Assembly: GCA_964482955.1 (NCBI GenBank)
Contig: CAYZZW010000050.1
Location: forward strand, 1-25,578
Reading direction: 5' to 3'
DNA length: 25,578 nt
DNA from: JAPLSN01 sp964482955
GTDB lineage: Bacteria > Spirochaetota > Spirochaetia > Treponematales > UBA12059
Of the stretch, positions 1 through 9,786 are shown one piece after another (the first letter of the stretch is position 1; each line of letters begins with the position of its first letter). Both the position numbers and the translations under genes were made by a program. A model generated the notes under the pieces. That model worked only from the letters and a program-made list of their open reading frames with translations, was not told the origin of the DNA and did no database searches.

Positions 1-953
1 ACGCGCCGTCGGGCAGCTTGCCACCCACCGACTTCGGATCGGCGTCGAGGAAGACCGCCAGGAAGGCTTCCACGCGCTTCCGGGCCTTCGGCGCGGATTC
101 GAAGACGTACGCCGAACGCGGGATGGCCTGGGCCGCCACCGGAGCCTTGAGGCCGAACTCGTGCTTTTCGGCCAGGGCTCCGGCTTCTTTCGGATTGGCG
201 ACGACCCAGGCGATCGAGGCGCGATACGCGTCGAGGATCGCCTTGACCGCCTTGGCGTTCTTCTTGAGGGTCGCTTCCTTCACGACGACGACCGACATCG
301 GATAGTTCGGTCCCTTCGTGGCGGCTTTCCAGAGTTCGCCAAGGTCGAAAGGCACGGAAGCCTTCGACTGGCCGGCGAGGGCGAGCGTGGCGAAGGGCTC
401 GGGGAGCACGGCGATTTGGATCCGGCCGGTCGAGACCGCGGCGGCCATCTCCGGATAGGGCATGCCGTAGAGGAGCGTCGCGCCCGTGTCCGGATCGATG
501 CCCGCGGCTTTCATCACGAGCCTGATCACGTAGTCGGGCGTGGCCGCCTGGCCCGCGACGTACACCTCGCGGCCCTTGAGGTCGGCGATTGTCCGGACGG
601 CGGGATCGTTCGAGACGACCGAGACCATGCCGTCGCCGACGACGGCGGCCAGCCGGTACCCGGAACCGCCGGCGTACAGCTTGGCGGCCATGTTGAGCGG
701 CAAGACCGCGAGATCGACTTCGCCCGCGAGCACCTTCGCGGTCATGATGTCCGCGGACGCGACGGTCTCGAAGCTCGCCTCCGTGCCCGCGGGCAGTTTC
801 GGGGCTTCCTCGAAGAGCCGGACCATGCCGATGCCGGTCGGGCCCTTCAGGGCGGCCACGACGATGGCGCTCGGGACCGCCTCTCCGGTGCCGAGGGCGA
901 AGGACAGGACGAGCGCGTTGGCGAACGCGAACAGCGCGAAGGTTTTTCTCACG
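1..953 (-). CDS. ABC transporter substrate-binding protein, NMT1/TauA-like (3' end outside window)
   Basis: About 317 codons are visible; the gene runs off the left edge. The start is GTG at 951-953, with GGAGG placed 6 nt upstream. The first ~24 residues form a signal peptide (MRKTF, hydrophobic core, then small residues). The mature part opens with ALKGPTGIGMVRLF, a motif I associate with spirochaete proteins annotated as nitrate/sulfonate/bicarbonate-type periplasmic components. Further in are the two-lobe periplasmic-binding features: a VDLAVLPLN ligand-lobe strand near residue 75, a DLKGREVYV hinge region near 125, and PNYPMSVVVVK near 220. Known role of the family: delivers a small anion or pyrimidine-like ligand to an inner-membrane ABC permease. 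The ligand cannot be told from sequence. Permease and ATPase genes would be expected further left. The opposite-strand open frames here are shadows. Confidence 0.82.
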
Positions 954-987
954 GGATTCCTCCAGACGGGCGATGGAAATCACCATC

Positions 988-1016
988 AATGTAACCATTT
1001 TCACCGGCATGCTCAA
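988..1016 (-). promoter_or_regulatory. Candidate sigma70-type promoter of the substrate-binding protein gene
   Basis: Read on the minus strand: TTGAGC (1011-1016), a 17-bp spacer, then TACATT (988-993). Each hexamer matches consensus at four of six positions. Transcription would begin near 981, giving a leader of about 28 nt that includes the GGAGG ribosome binding site. The leader is too short for a riboswitch. Confidence 0.4.
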
Positions 1017-1095
1017 GCCGGGTTTTTAGTTCCATCTCCTGTAGTTTGCTCTGAATTCCCACTACATGATGGTGCTTCGGACGCTGAGAGACTTT

Positions 1096-1189
1096 CGAAG
1101 CGGCGTGACTGACGACGCGGCGTGACTGACGAAGCGGCGTGACTGACGAAGCGGCGTGACTGACGAAGCGGCGTGACTAACGACGCGGC
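1096..1189. repeat. Tandem array of a 17-bp repeat, five copies plus a partial copy
   Basis: The unit CGAAGCGGCGTGACTGA repeats head to tail from 1096 to 1180, followed by a 9-nt partial copy to 1189. Copy 2 has CGACG for CGAAG; copy 5 ends in TAA instead of TGA. There are no spacers, so it is not a CRISPR array. The last copy supplies the GTGACT that sits at the -35 position of the promoter for the McsA-McsB fusion gene, so the array lies directly upstream of and partly inside that promoter. Confidence 0.9.
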
Positions 1190-1202
1190 TTCAAGCTATA
1201 CT
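1173..1202 (+). promoter_or_regulatory. Promoter of the mcsAB-clpC operon, probably giving a leaderless mRNA
   Basis: GTGACT (1173-1178, four of six matches to TTGACA), an 18-bp spacer and TATACT (1197-1202, five of six to TATAAT). The distance from the -10 box to the ATG at 1209 is 6 nt, so the predicted transcription start falls on or next to the start codon. There is no Shine-Dalgarno sequence. No CtsR-type heptad pair or CIRCE inverted repeat was seen nearby. Confidence 0.55.
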
Positions 1203-1208
1203 CGACGC

Positions 1209-2621
1209 ATGGTGTGCGAACGGTGCGGCAAGGCGGAAGCCCTCGTCTTCCTGCGCGATTCGGGAAGCGGGGGCGGCGAACGGCTGTGCCAGTCCTGCGC
1301 CTCCCTCCGGGGCATCAAGTCGAACGCCGACGGTTCGCTGTCGCTCGATCTCGACGAGCTCCTCGCGGAACCCGGCGAATACGCGAAGCCGGGCGCGACC
1401 TGCCCGCGCTGCGGCCTCGGCGTTTCCGAGTTGAAAGCGGGGCGGCGCATCGGGTGTCCCGATTGCCCGAACGCGTTTCCCGAGCAGTTCCGCGCGCTGT
1501 TGCCGAGCGTCGAAGCGCCCGACGCCCCGTTCGCGGAAAACCGTGCGGACATCGCGCCGCCCGGATCCGGCGGCGCGGCCGACGGTCTGCCGGGCGGTTT
1601 TTCGCACGCGTCCGCGGGTGGCGCGCCCGGCTACGACGTCATCGTACGCACGAGGATCGTATTGGGCAGGAACCTCGCGCACGAGGGCTTCCCCTGGCGC
1701 CAGGACGAGCGCGCGGCCTCCGAAACGGCCGAGCGCGTCGAGAAGGCGCTTCGCGGAGACCCCTCTTTCGAGACCGTCCCGCTCGGGGCGGCCAACTCCG
1801 ACGGGCGGCGTCTCCTCGTGGAACGCGGACTCCTCGGCGACGCGTACGCCTTTTCGAGCGAAGCACGCTGCCTCCGCTCGCGCTCGGCGCCGCTCGTCTG
1901 CGCCCTCAACGACCGCGACCACGCGGACTTCGTCGTCGAGCTGCCCGGCTTCCGTCTCCGAGAGGCGACCGGCGTCGCGCTGGCCGCCGCCCGCGCGCTC
2001 GAAGCGGCCGAAGCCCTCGCTTTCGACGAAGGACTGGGGTACCTGGCTCCGGAGCCGTATCGCTGCGGCGCCGTCGCGGAAGCTTCCGTACTGCTCCATC
2101 TGCCGGGCATCCAGGCCGCCGGCCTCCTGGACCGCACGATCCGTTCGGCCTACGAAGCCGGGCTCGAAGTCCTCGGCCGATATTCGACCGAAGGCGCTTC
2201 GCTCGGCGCGTTGTACGAATTCGCGCCAGCGTCGTCGACACGCGCGACGGTCGATCACGCCGGCTTTTCGCGGGTCGTTTCGGAGCTCGCCGACGCGGAG
2301 CGGGAAACGAGGCGCCGCTTGCTGGCGAGGGATCCGGACGGCTTTTCGGACGACGTATTCCGCGCCCGCGGTCTCGTCGCCAACGCGAGGTTGCTCGAGC
2401 GGGACGAAGCCGTCGAGGCCGCGTTCGCGATCAGGTTGGGTCTCTGCCTCGGCGTCGTCGAGGGAACCGGAATCGGAACCTGGACCGACTTCCTGTACAC
2501 GCTCGGTCCAGCCGGTCTCCGCGCGTCGCACGGCTGGAACGGCGAAGGCCGGGAAACGGCCGCGCGCGCGCGCGTCCTCAGACGCGAGGCCGAACGTATC
2601 GTCATGAAGGGAGGCGCGTAA
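1209..2621 (+). CDS. McsA zinc-finger / McsB-like guanidino-kinase fusion protein, probable pseudokinase
   Basis: 470 aa. Residues 3-86 match McsA: two treble-clef pairs, C3xxC6 with C27xxC30, and C65xxC68 with C83xxC86, including the McsA-like stretch CPRCGL...GRRIGCPDC. McsA's C-terminal UVR segment is missing; a Gly/Ala/Pro linker (~105-140) leads into a McsB/phosphagen-kinase domain (~141-465). Fold signatures kept: RTRIVLGRN (147-155; McsB SSRIRLARN), LVERGLL (203-209), LPGFRLREA, EASVLLHLPGI and DDVFRARGLVANARLLE. Active-site motifs are altered: NEEDH is NDRDH (234-238), the catalytic-Cys segment CPTN is EPYR, and MRAS is AEAS. In known McsA/McsB pairs the kinase marks proteins with phospho-arginine for ClpCP. 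Here the intact fold and lost residues suggest an adaptor or regulator of the adjacent ClpC. ATG 1209 was chosen over the frame-open ATG-like start at 1173 because McsA proteins begin M-x-C and a -10 box lies just upstream. Confidence 0.85.
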   Translation: MVCERCGKAEALVFLRDSGSGGGERLCQSCASLRGIKSNADGSLSLDLDELLAEPGEYAKPGATCPRCGLGVSELKAGRRIGCPDCPNAFPEQFRALLPSVEAPDAPFAENRADIAPPGSGGAADGLPGGFSHASAGGAPGYDVIVRTRIVLGRNLAHEGFPWRQDERAASETAERVEKALRGDPSFETVPLGAANSDGRRLLVERGLLGDAYAFSSEARCLRSRSAPLVCALNDRDHADFVVELPGFRLREATGVALAAARALEAAEALAFDEGLGYLAPEPYRCGAVAEASVLLHLPGIQAAGLLDRTIRSAYEAGLEVLGRYSTEGASLGALYEFAPASSTRATVDHAGFSRVVSELADAERETRRRLLARDPDGFSDDVFRARGLVANARLLERDEAVEAAFAIRLGLCLGVVEGTGIGTWTDFLYTLGPAGLRASHGWNGEGRETAARARVLRREAERIVMKGGA

Positions 2622-2623
2622 GG

Positions 2624-5161
<2,538 letters not shown>

Positions 5162-5184
5162 CGGCGCGCTAACGGCGCGACGCG

Positions 5185-5718
5185 CTAGCGGCGAGGGATC
5201 GGGGCAAGGCCGAGGGCGCGGACGACGGCGTCGACGCGCGCGGGATCGAAGTGCACGTCGACGTTTCCGCGTTGGCCGTACGCCCAGGACGCGGGCGTCC
5301 CGCGCTTGACGCCCTGCCCCTGGTAGTAACCGGCGGCGCGGTCGGCGGCTTCGAAGGTTTCGGGCGACGCGGGCAGGGCAAGTGGCTCGGGCAGCATCAC
5401 GTAGCCGTCGTCGGCGCGCGTGCCCTCGCGGCGCAGGAAGACCCACGCCACCGAGTCGATGACGACGAGCTGGAACGCGTCGGGCATCCGGCGGCCGCCG
5501 AGCTCGAGCTGGTGATGCCGGAACTCCGAACCGTCTTTCGCGCGTTCGGTTTCCACGAAGGAACGGACCGCGGGGACGGCCTGGCGTTGCGGCGCGGCGG
5601 CGGTTCGCGCGGGCGCTCGCGTGGCGCACGAGGCGAACGCGACCAGCATCGCGGTCGCGGCTATCGCCGCCGCGGCTCCAGCCGCGCGAAACGGACCAAA
5701 TCTGACGATCGTCTTCAC
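5185..5718 (-). CDS. Small lipoprotein of unknown function
   Basis: 177 aa if it starts at GTG 5716-5718. The N-terminus is a lipoprotein signal: basic residues, an Ala-rich hydrophobic core and a lipobox FASC with the lipidated Cys at residue 31. The mature part contains ELGGRRMPDAFQLVVID and SVAWVFLRR, then a DPARVDAVVRALGL tail; I recognise no domain. It would be anchored to a membrane facing the periplasm or surface. The frame stays open upstream, but residues before the GTG do not look like a signal peptide. TATGAT ends 6 nt before the GTG and there is no Shine-Dalgarno sequence, consistent with a leaderless message. It converges with clpC across a 23-bp gap. Confidence 0.72.
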   Translation of the reverse strand: MKTIVRFGPFRAAGAAAAIAATAMLVAFASCATRAPARTAAAPQRQAVPAVRSFVETERAKDGSEFRHHQLELGGRRMPDAFQLVVIDSVAWVFLRREGTRADDGYVMLPEPLALPASPETFEAADRAAGYYQGQGVKRGTPASWAYGQRGNVDVHFDPARVDAVVRALGLAPIPRR

Positions 5719-5724
5719 GCCGTC

Positions 5725-5730
5725 ATCATA
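5725..5730 (-). promoter_or_regulatory. Candidate -10 box of the lipoprotein gene
   Basis: TATGAT on the minus strand, five of six matches to consensus, 6 nt before the GTG start. No convincing -35 hexamer is visible at 16-18 bp, so the call rests on the -10 box and its spacing, which is shared with hisS and mcsAB. Confidence 0.3.
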
Positions 5731-5785
5731 GCGCGCTTTCGCCGTTTTCGCCACGCCGATCCGCTCGCGTTCGAGAGACGCGCGT

Positions 5786-5814
5786 TTGAAACAAACGGCA
5801 TTTAGGCGTACAAT
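5786..5814 (+). promoter_or_regulatory. Sigma70-type promoter of the DEAH helicase gene
   Basis: TTGAAA (5786-5791), a 17-bp spacer and TACAAT (5809-5814); both hexamers match consensus at five of six positions. Transcription from about 5821 would leave a short leader containing the GAAAGGAAAA Shine-Dalgarno region before the ATG at 5834. Confidence 0.7.
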
Positions 5815-5833
5815 CAACAGGAAAGGAAAAACC

Positions 5834-8368
5834 ATGGACCCCAGACAGCTACCGGTATACCAACAGCGGGAACGCATCCTCGAGGTACTCGCGAACAATC
5901 AGGTCATCGTCGTCGAGAGCCCGACGGGTTCGGGCAAGACCACCCAGCTGCCGGTCATCCTCCACGAGGCGGGCTACGGCAGGAACGGCGTGATCGGCGT
6001 CACCCAGCCGAGGCGCATCGCCGCGATCTCGGTGAGCGAATTCATCGCCAGGCAGCTCGAGACGCCCATGCCGGGGATCGTCGGCTACAAGATGCGCTTC
6101 GAGGACCTCACCGACCAGAGCACCGTCATCAAGATCATGACCGACGGCATCCTCCTCCAGGAGATGAAACTCGACCCGGCGCTGTCGCGCTATTCGGTCA
6201 TCATGGTCGACGAGGCGCACGAGCGCAGCCTCAACATCGACTTCATCCTCGGGCTCCTGAAGCGCGTGGTCGAGGCGCGCCCGGAGTTCAAGGTGATCGT
6301 GTCGAGCGCGACGATCAACGCGGAAGTGTTCAGTTCCTACTTCGGCGACTGTCCCATCGTCAAGATCGAGACGCAGGTCTTCCCGGTGACGCTCATCTAC
6401 GATCCGCCCGTCTCCGCGATCCCGTCGACCGGCGAGGGGAGGACTCCCGCCGGCACCGACTCGGAGGCGCTCGTCGACAAGATCGAGGCCATCGTCACCC
6501 GCATCGTGACGGAAAAGCGCGAAGGCGACGTCCTCGTCTTCCTGCCCGGCGAAAAGCTCATCAAGGACTGCATGCAGCGCCTCGCGTATTGCCGCGTCGG
6601 CCCCTCGCTCCACCTCATCCCGCTCTACGCCCGCCTCGGGAAGGACGAGCAGGGGCGGGCGTTCGAAGTCCCGCCGCCGGGGATGACCAAGGTCATCGTG
6701 TCGACGAACATCGCGGAAACCTCGGTGACGATCGACGGCGTGACGAGCGTGCTCGACTCGGGCCTGGCCAAGCTCAACTTCTACAACCCGCGCTCGTTCA
6801 CGTCGAGCCTCGTGGAGGTGCCGACCTCGAAGGCGTCGTGCAACCAGCGGAAGGGCCGCGCGGGCCGCACGCGCCCCGGCACCTGCTATCGCCTCTACGC
6901 GCGCGACGATTTCGAGAACCGCCAGCTCTTCACCATGGAGGAGATCTACCGCACGGACCTGTCCGAGGTCGTGCTCCGCATGGCCGAGCTCGGCATCGAC
7001 GATTTCGAGCGCTTCGATTTCATATCGCGCCCCGCCAAGTCGGGCATCCTCGGCGCGGTCGACACGCTCAACCTGCTCGAGGCGCTGACGCCGGACCGGA
7101 AGCTCTCGCGCGTGGGCGAACTCATGTGCAAGTTCCCGCTCCTCCCGCGCCACAGCCGCATGATCGTCGAGGCGATGCTCGCCTACCCGTCGGTGGTGGA
7201 GGAAGTCGTCATCGCGGCGTCCTTCCTGTCGAACCAGGGCCCCTTCGTGCTGCCCCCCGGCGAGGAGATGGAAGCCCGCCGCGCGCACCACGCCTTCCGC
7301 GACCCGGCCGGCGATTTCGTCTCGTACCTCAAGATCTACAAGGCGTTCAAGTCAGCGGGCAACAAGGCGAAGTTCTGCGACAACAACTACCTCGACGAGC
7401 GCACCCTGCTCGAGATCGTGCGCGTGAAGGAGCAGATCGAGCTCATCGTCTCCGACATCGGCATTCCCGTCTCCTCGGGCGGCCCGGTCGAGGACTACCT
7501 CTGCGCCGTGAGCCGCGGCCTCATCCAGTTCGTGTGCGTGAGGCAGGAGCGCGGGCTCTTCCGCAGCCTCACGGCGGACCGCATCCAGATCCATCCGGGT
7601 TCGGTGATGTACAAGGAAAACCCGCAGTTCATCGTCGCCGGCGAGGTCGTCCGCACCACGCGCATGTACGCGATGAGCGTGTCGCCCCTCCAGAAGCAAT
7701 GGCTGTCGAAGATATCGCCCATCGTCGCGCATGGCCTGCTCGGCAAGGCCGCGGCCGAAGTCCACATGGCCAAGCGCGCGGAAATCGCGACGGCTCGGGA
7801 AAAACGCGACTTCACGAACCGGGTAAAGATCCTGAGCGAAACGTTCGAGATCGAGACGGAGAAGAAGGGCAAGAAGTGCGTTGAGCTCGATTGGCAAAAG
7901 CTCAAAAAGCTGCGCGATGAGCTGCCGGGGATCGACCTCGCGATGTACCGCGGACTCAAGGGCACCGTGCGCTGGGGCGGGTCGTCGCTCCTCGACGGGG
8001 AAAAGCTCGACGTCATCCTCAAGATAACGCCCTGGCTCGACCTCGAGCGCGATCTCGAACGGGACTGGCCGCGAAAGCGCAACTTCGATGCCGCGGACGA
8101 GGCTGACGACCTCGTGAAATGCCTCGACCACGTGCTCCAGGCGACGAAGTGGAAATCGAAGAGCCGCGAGCTCGGTTTCGTGGCGCTGTTCACGGACGGC
8201 TCGGGCGTCTACTGGTTCCGCGTGTCGCGCGGCTTCCACACCGCGCTCAACGAGAGCCTCGCGGCCCTGGAGGCGATGGCGGACGACCTGGGCGAAAAGG
8301 CGAGCGCGGAGCAGAAGGACAGGATCAACGCGCTCTACCGGAAGCTGTCGTCCTTCTTCGACAAGTGA
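5834..8368 (+). CDS. hrpA: ATP-dependent RNA helicase, DEAH-box HrpA/DHX family
   Basis: 844 aa. Superfamily 2 motifs appear in order: Walker A SPTGSGKTT (29-37), TQPRRIAA (Ia), DEAH (126-129), SSATI (III), STNIAETSVTI (V) and QRKGRAGRTRPG (VI). They are followed by winged-helix, HA2 ratchet and OB-fold regions typical of DEAH RNA helicases, then a lysine-rich stretch (EKKGKKCVELDWQKLKKL) and a C-terminal region without a recognised domain. It is much shorter than the ~1300-aa E. coli HrpA and close in size to DHX-type enzymes. Family role: ATP-driven unwinding or remodelling of RNA or ribonucleoprotein in the cytoplasm; the substrate here is unknown. The start at 5834 follows a strong purine-rich ribosome binding site. 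It converges with trmB over a 24-bp gap with no clear terminator hairpin. Confidence 0.92.
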   Translation: MDPRQLPVYQQRERILEVLANNQVIVVESPTGSGKTTQLPVILHEAGYGRNGVIGVTQPRRIAAISVSEFIARQLETPMPGIVGYKMRFEDLTDQSTVIKIMTDGILLQEMKLDPALSRYSVIMVDEAHERSLNIDFILGLLKRVVEARPEFKVIVSSATINAEVFSSYFGDCPIVKIETQVFPVTLIYDPPVSAIPSTGEGRTPAGTDSEALVDKIEAIVTRIVTEKREGDVLVFLPGEKLIKDCMQRLAYCRVGPSLHLIPLYARLGKDEQGRAFEVPPPGMTKVIVSTNIAETSVTIDGVTSVLDSGLAKLNFYNPRSFTSSLVEVPTSKASCNQRKGRAGRTRPGTCYRLYARDDFENRQLFTMEEIYRTDLSEVVLRMAELGIDDFERFDFISRPAKSGILGAVDTLNLLEALTPDRKLSRVGELMCKFPLLPRHSRMIVEAMLAYPSVVEEVVIAASFLSNQGPFVLPPGEEMEARRAHHAFRDPAGDFVSYLKIYKAFKSAGNKAKFCDNNYLDERTLLEIVRVKEQIELIVSDIGIPVSSGGPVEDYLCAVSRGLIQFVCVRQERGLFRSLTADRIQIHPGSVMYKENPQFIVAGEVVRTTRMYAMSVSPLQKQWLSKISPIVAHGLLGKAAAEVHMAKRAEIATAREKRDFTNRVKILSETFEIETEKKGKKCVELDWQKLKKLRDELPGIDLAMYRGLKGTVRWGGSSLLDGEKLDVILKITPWLDLERDLERDWPRKRNFDAADEADDLVKCLDHVLQATKWKSKSRELGFVALFTDGSGVYWFRVSRGFHTALNESLAALEAMADDLGEKASAEQKDRINALYRKLSSFFDK

Positions 8369-8392
8369 TTCGCTTGGCGATTCCGGGAACCG

Positions 8393-9112
8393 TCAGATCG
8401 ACACGGGCTCTGAATTTCGGATCATGCGGATCTCGCGCACGGGGCGTCCCTCCGTCTCGGCGCGGCGCTCGAACTTCGTGACCGGGCGCCATCCCTCCGC
8501 GCCCTCGAAGTAGCCGACGCTCGAGGCGTTGCGGAACCCCGGCGTGGCACACAGCTCTTCGAGCGCGAACTCCGCGTATTCCTCCCAGTCGGTGGCGAAG
8601 TGGAGGTAGCCGCCTTCCTTCAGGCGCGACGCGAGTAGCGTGGTGAAGGGGCGCTGTGCGAGACGGCGCTTGTGGTGGCGTTTTTTCGGCCATGGGTCGG
8701 GAAAGAAGATGTGGAAACCGTCGAGGCTCCCCGGCGCGATCATGTCGGAGATGACCTCCACCGCGTCGTGGTGCACGATGCGGAGGTTCCGCAGTCCCCG
8801 CGCCTCGATCTCCGAGAGGAGCTTCCCGACGCCGGGCGTGTGGACTTCGATACCCAGGTAATTCACGCCGGGATTCGCCTCGGCGATGAGCACGGTGCTC
8901 GAGCCCATGCCGAAGCCGATCTCGACCACCGTCGGCGCGACCCGTTCGAACACCTGCCCGAAGTCGAGGACCGCCTTCGCGTCGTAGGGGACGCAGTATT
9001 TCGGCGAAAGCTCCTCGTACGAGCGTTTCTGGAAATCGGTCATGCGTCCCGCGCGCAGCGCGAAGGTGTGCACGCCGCGGGGGAACGGGTTCATTCGATC
9101 TGTATCGGCCAT
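8393..9112 (-). CDS. trmB: tRNA (guanine-N7-)-methyltransferase TrmB
   Basis: 239 aa with the start at 9110-9112. It makes m7G, normally at position 46 of tRNAs, using S-adenosylmethionine. Visible motifs are RAGRMTDFQ near the N-terminus, the SAM-binding loop VVEIGFGMGSS, LGIEVHTPGVG, and the family signature FFPDPWPKKRHHKRR, followed by LHFATDWEEYA. Length and order fit TrmB. Three ATGs are possible: 9121, 9112 and 9094. The last overlaps the upstream lipoprotein stop as ATGA and would leave MNPFPRG; 9112 has a GGATGG a few nt upstream and is my choice, with low certainty. It is the last gene of the hisS-lipoprotein-trmB operon. Confidence 0.94.
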   Translation of the reverse strand: MADTDRMNPFPRGVHTFALRAGRMTDFQKRSYEELSPKYCVPYDAKAVLDFGQVFERVAPTVVEIGFGMGSSTVLIAEANPGVNYLGIEVHTPGVGKLLSEIEARGLRNLRIVHHDAVEVISDMIAPGSLDGFHIFFPDPWPKKRHHKRRLAQRPFTTLLASRLKEGGYLHFATDWEEYAEFALEELCATPGFRNASSVGYFEGAEGWRPVTKFERRAETEGRPVREIRMIRNSEPVSI

Positions 9113-9786
9113 GAGTACCATCCGATGTCAAGCGAGCTGTCGTACGCGTAGAGCACCACGCTCCGCGCGGCGGTTTTCCATTCGGTTGATCCGTAGAGCG
9201 AGTCGAGCGAGGTCGTGCCCGGCTTCGCCTGCGCGCCGGCGATCGTGTCGCCTTCGCCGTCGACGAAGAGGACCACGTTCTCGGCGAATGGCGACGTGAC
9301 CGTGAGCGTCGAGCCGTCGAGCGCGATCGACGGGAAGCGGGGAGTCGAGAAGCGCGCCGCTCCGACCGAAAACGACCGCTCGGTCCGCTCGCCCGACGAG
9401 TCGAGCAGGGCAACGCGGTACGCGCCGCGCGGAAGCGCCCCGCCCGCGGGAGCCGCGAGGCCGGTGGCGCCGATCCACGTGTCGTTGCCCTCGTCGCGCT
9501 TGTGCCAGTCGTCGCGCCCGATCTTCCAGACCAGTTCCTCCGCGTCGTTCATGACGTAGAGCGTCTCGAGGTCGCCGTAGCCGTCCTGGTCGCGCGCCTG
9601 TACCGATACCGAGAGCGTCTCGACGTAACCGGCCGGACCCGACGAGGGCGCGAAGGACAGCCGGCTCGCGACGCCGACGAGTTCGGGCGGATTGGCCGAG
9701 CAGGCGGCGAGGACGATTGCGCCCGCGATCGCGGCCAGGGCGGGCAAGCGGCGACGCGCGCTGCCGTCGGTCCGAATGCCGTTCAT
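9091..9786 (-). CDS. Lipoprotein of unknown function encoded between hisS and trmB
   Basis: 231 aa. The signal peptide has an Arg-rich start (SARRRLPAL), a hydrophobic core and a lipobox VLAAC with the lipidated Cys at residue 29. The mature part is Ser/Thr/Gly-rich with many short predicted beta strands (for example YVETLSVSVQARD, AYRVALLDSSGERTER, GSTLTVTSP) and reads like one or two immunoglobulin-like beta-sandwich domains; no family was recognised. Two aromatic pairs lie near the C-terminus (IGWYSWPIQIE). Its ATG overlaps the hisS stop as ATGA (9783-9786), and its own end overlaps the start of trmB, so it is translationally coupled to both. Probable location: periplasmic face of a membrane or the cell surface. 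Confidence 0.82.
   Translation of the reverse strand: MNGIRTDGSARRRLPALAAIAGAIVLAACSANPPELVGVASRLSFAPSSGPAGYVETLSVSVQARDQDGYGDLETLYVMNDAEELVWKIGRDDWHKRDEGNDTWIGATGLAAPAGGALPRGAYRVALLDSSGERTERSFSVGAARFSTPRFPSIALDGSTLTVTSPFAENVVLFVDGEGDTIAGAQAKPGTTSLDSLYGSTEWKTAARSVVLYAYDSSLDIGWYSWPIQIE

Noticed and set aside
954..980. Riboswitch in front of the substrate-binding protein gene
   Set aside because: The predicted leader is only about 28 nt, too short for a known thiamine or other riboswitch.
161..994. Plus-strand open frames across the substrate-binding protein gene
   Set aside because: The minus strand has a signal peptide, ribosome binding site and periplasmic-binding-protein motifs; the plus frames are antisense noise.
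1096..1189. CRISPR-like array
   Set aside because: Units are directly adjacent and 17 bp long with no spacers; no cas genes nearby.
1173..1208. Twelve-residue N-terminal extension of the McsA-McsB fusion
   Set aside because: It would begin inside the repeat array and the promoter; the McsA-like sequence begins at the ATG at 1209.
1191..2531. 446-codon open frame on the minus strand opposite the McsA-McsB fusion gene
   Set aside because: Arg/Gly/Ala-rich shadow of a GC-rich gene; no ribosome binding site and no recognisable domain, whereas the plus strand has clear McsA/McsB motifs.
1214..2623. In-frame upstream extension of ClpC through the whole fusion gene
   Set aside because: The translation is Arg-rich noise, and the ClpC start at 2624 has a strong ribosome binding site and matches ClpC N-termini.
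8369..8392. Intrinsic terminator between the helicase gene and trmB
   Set aside because: The 24-bp gap has no stable stem and no T-run.
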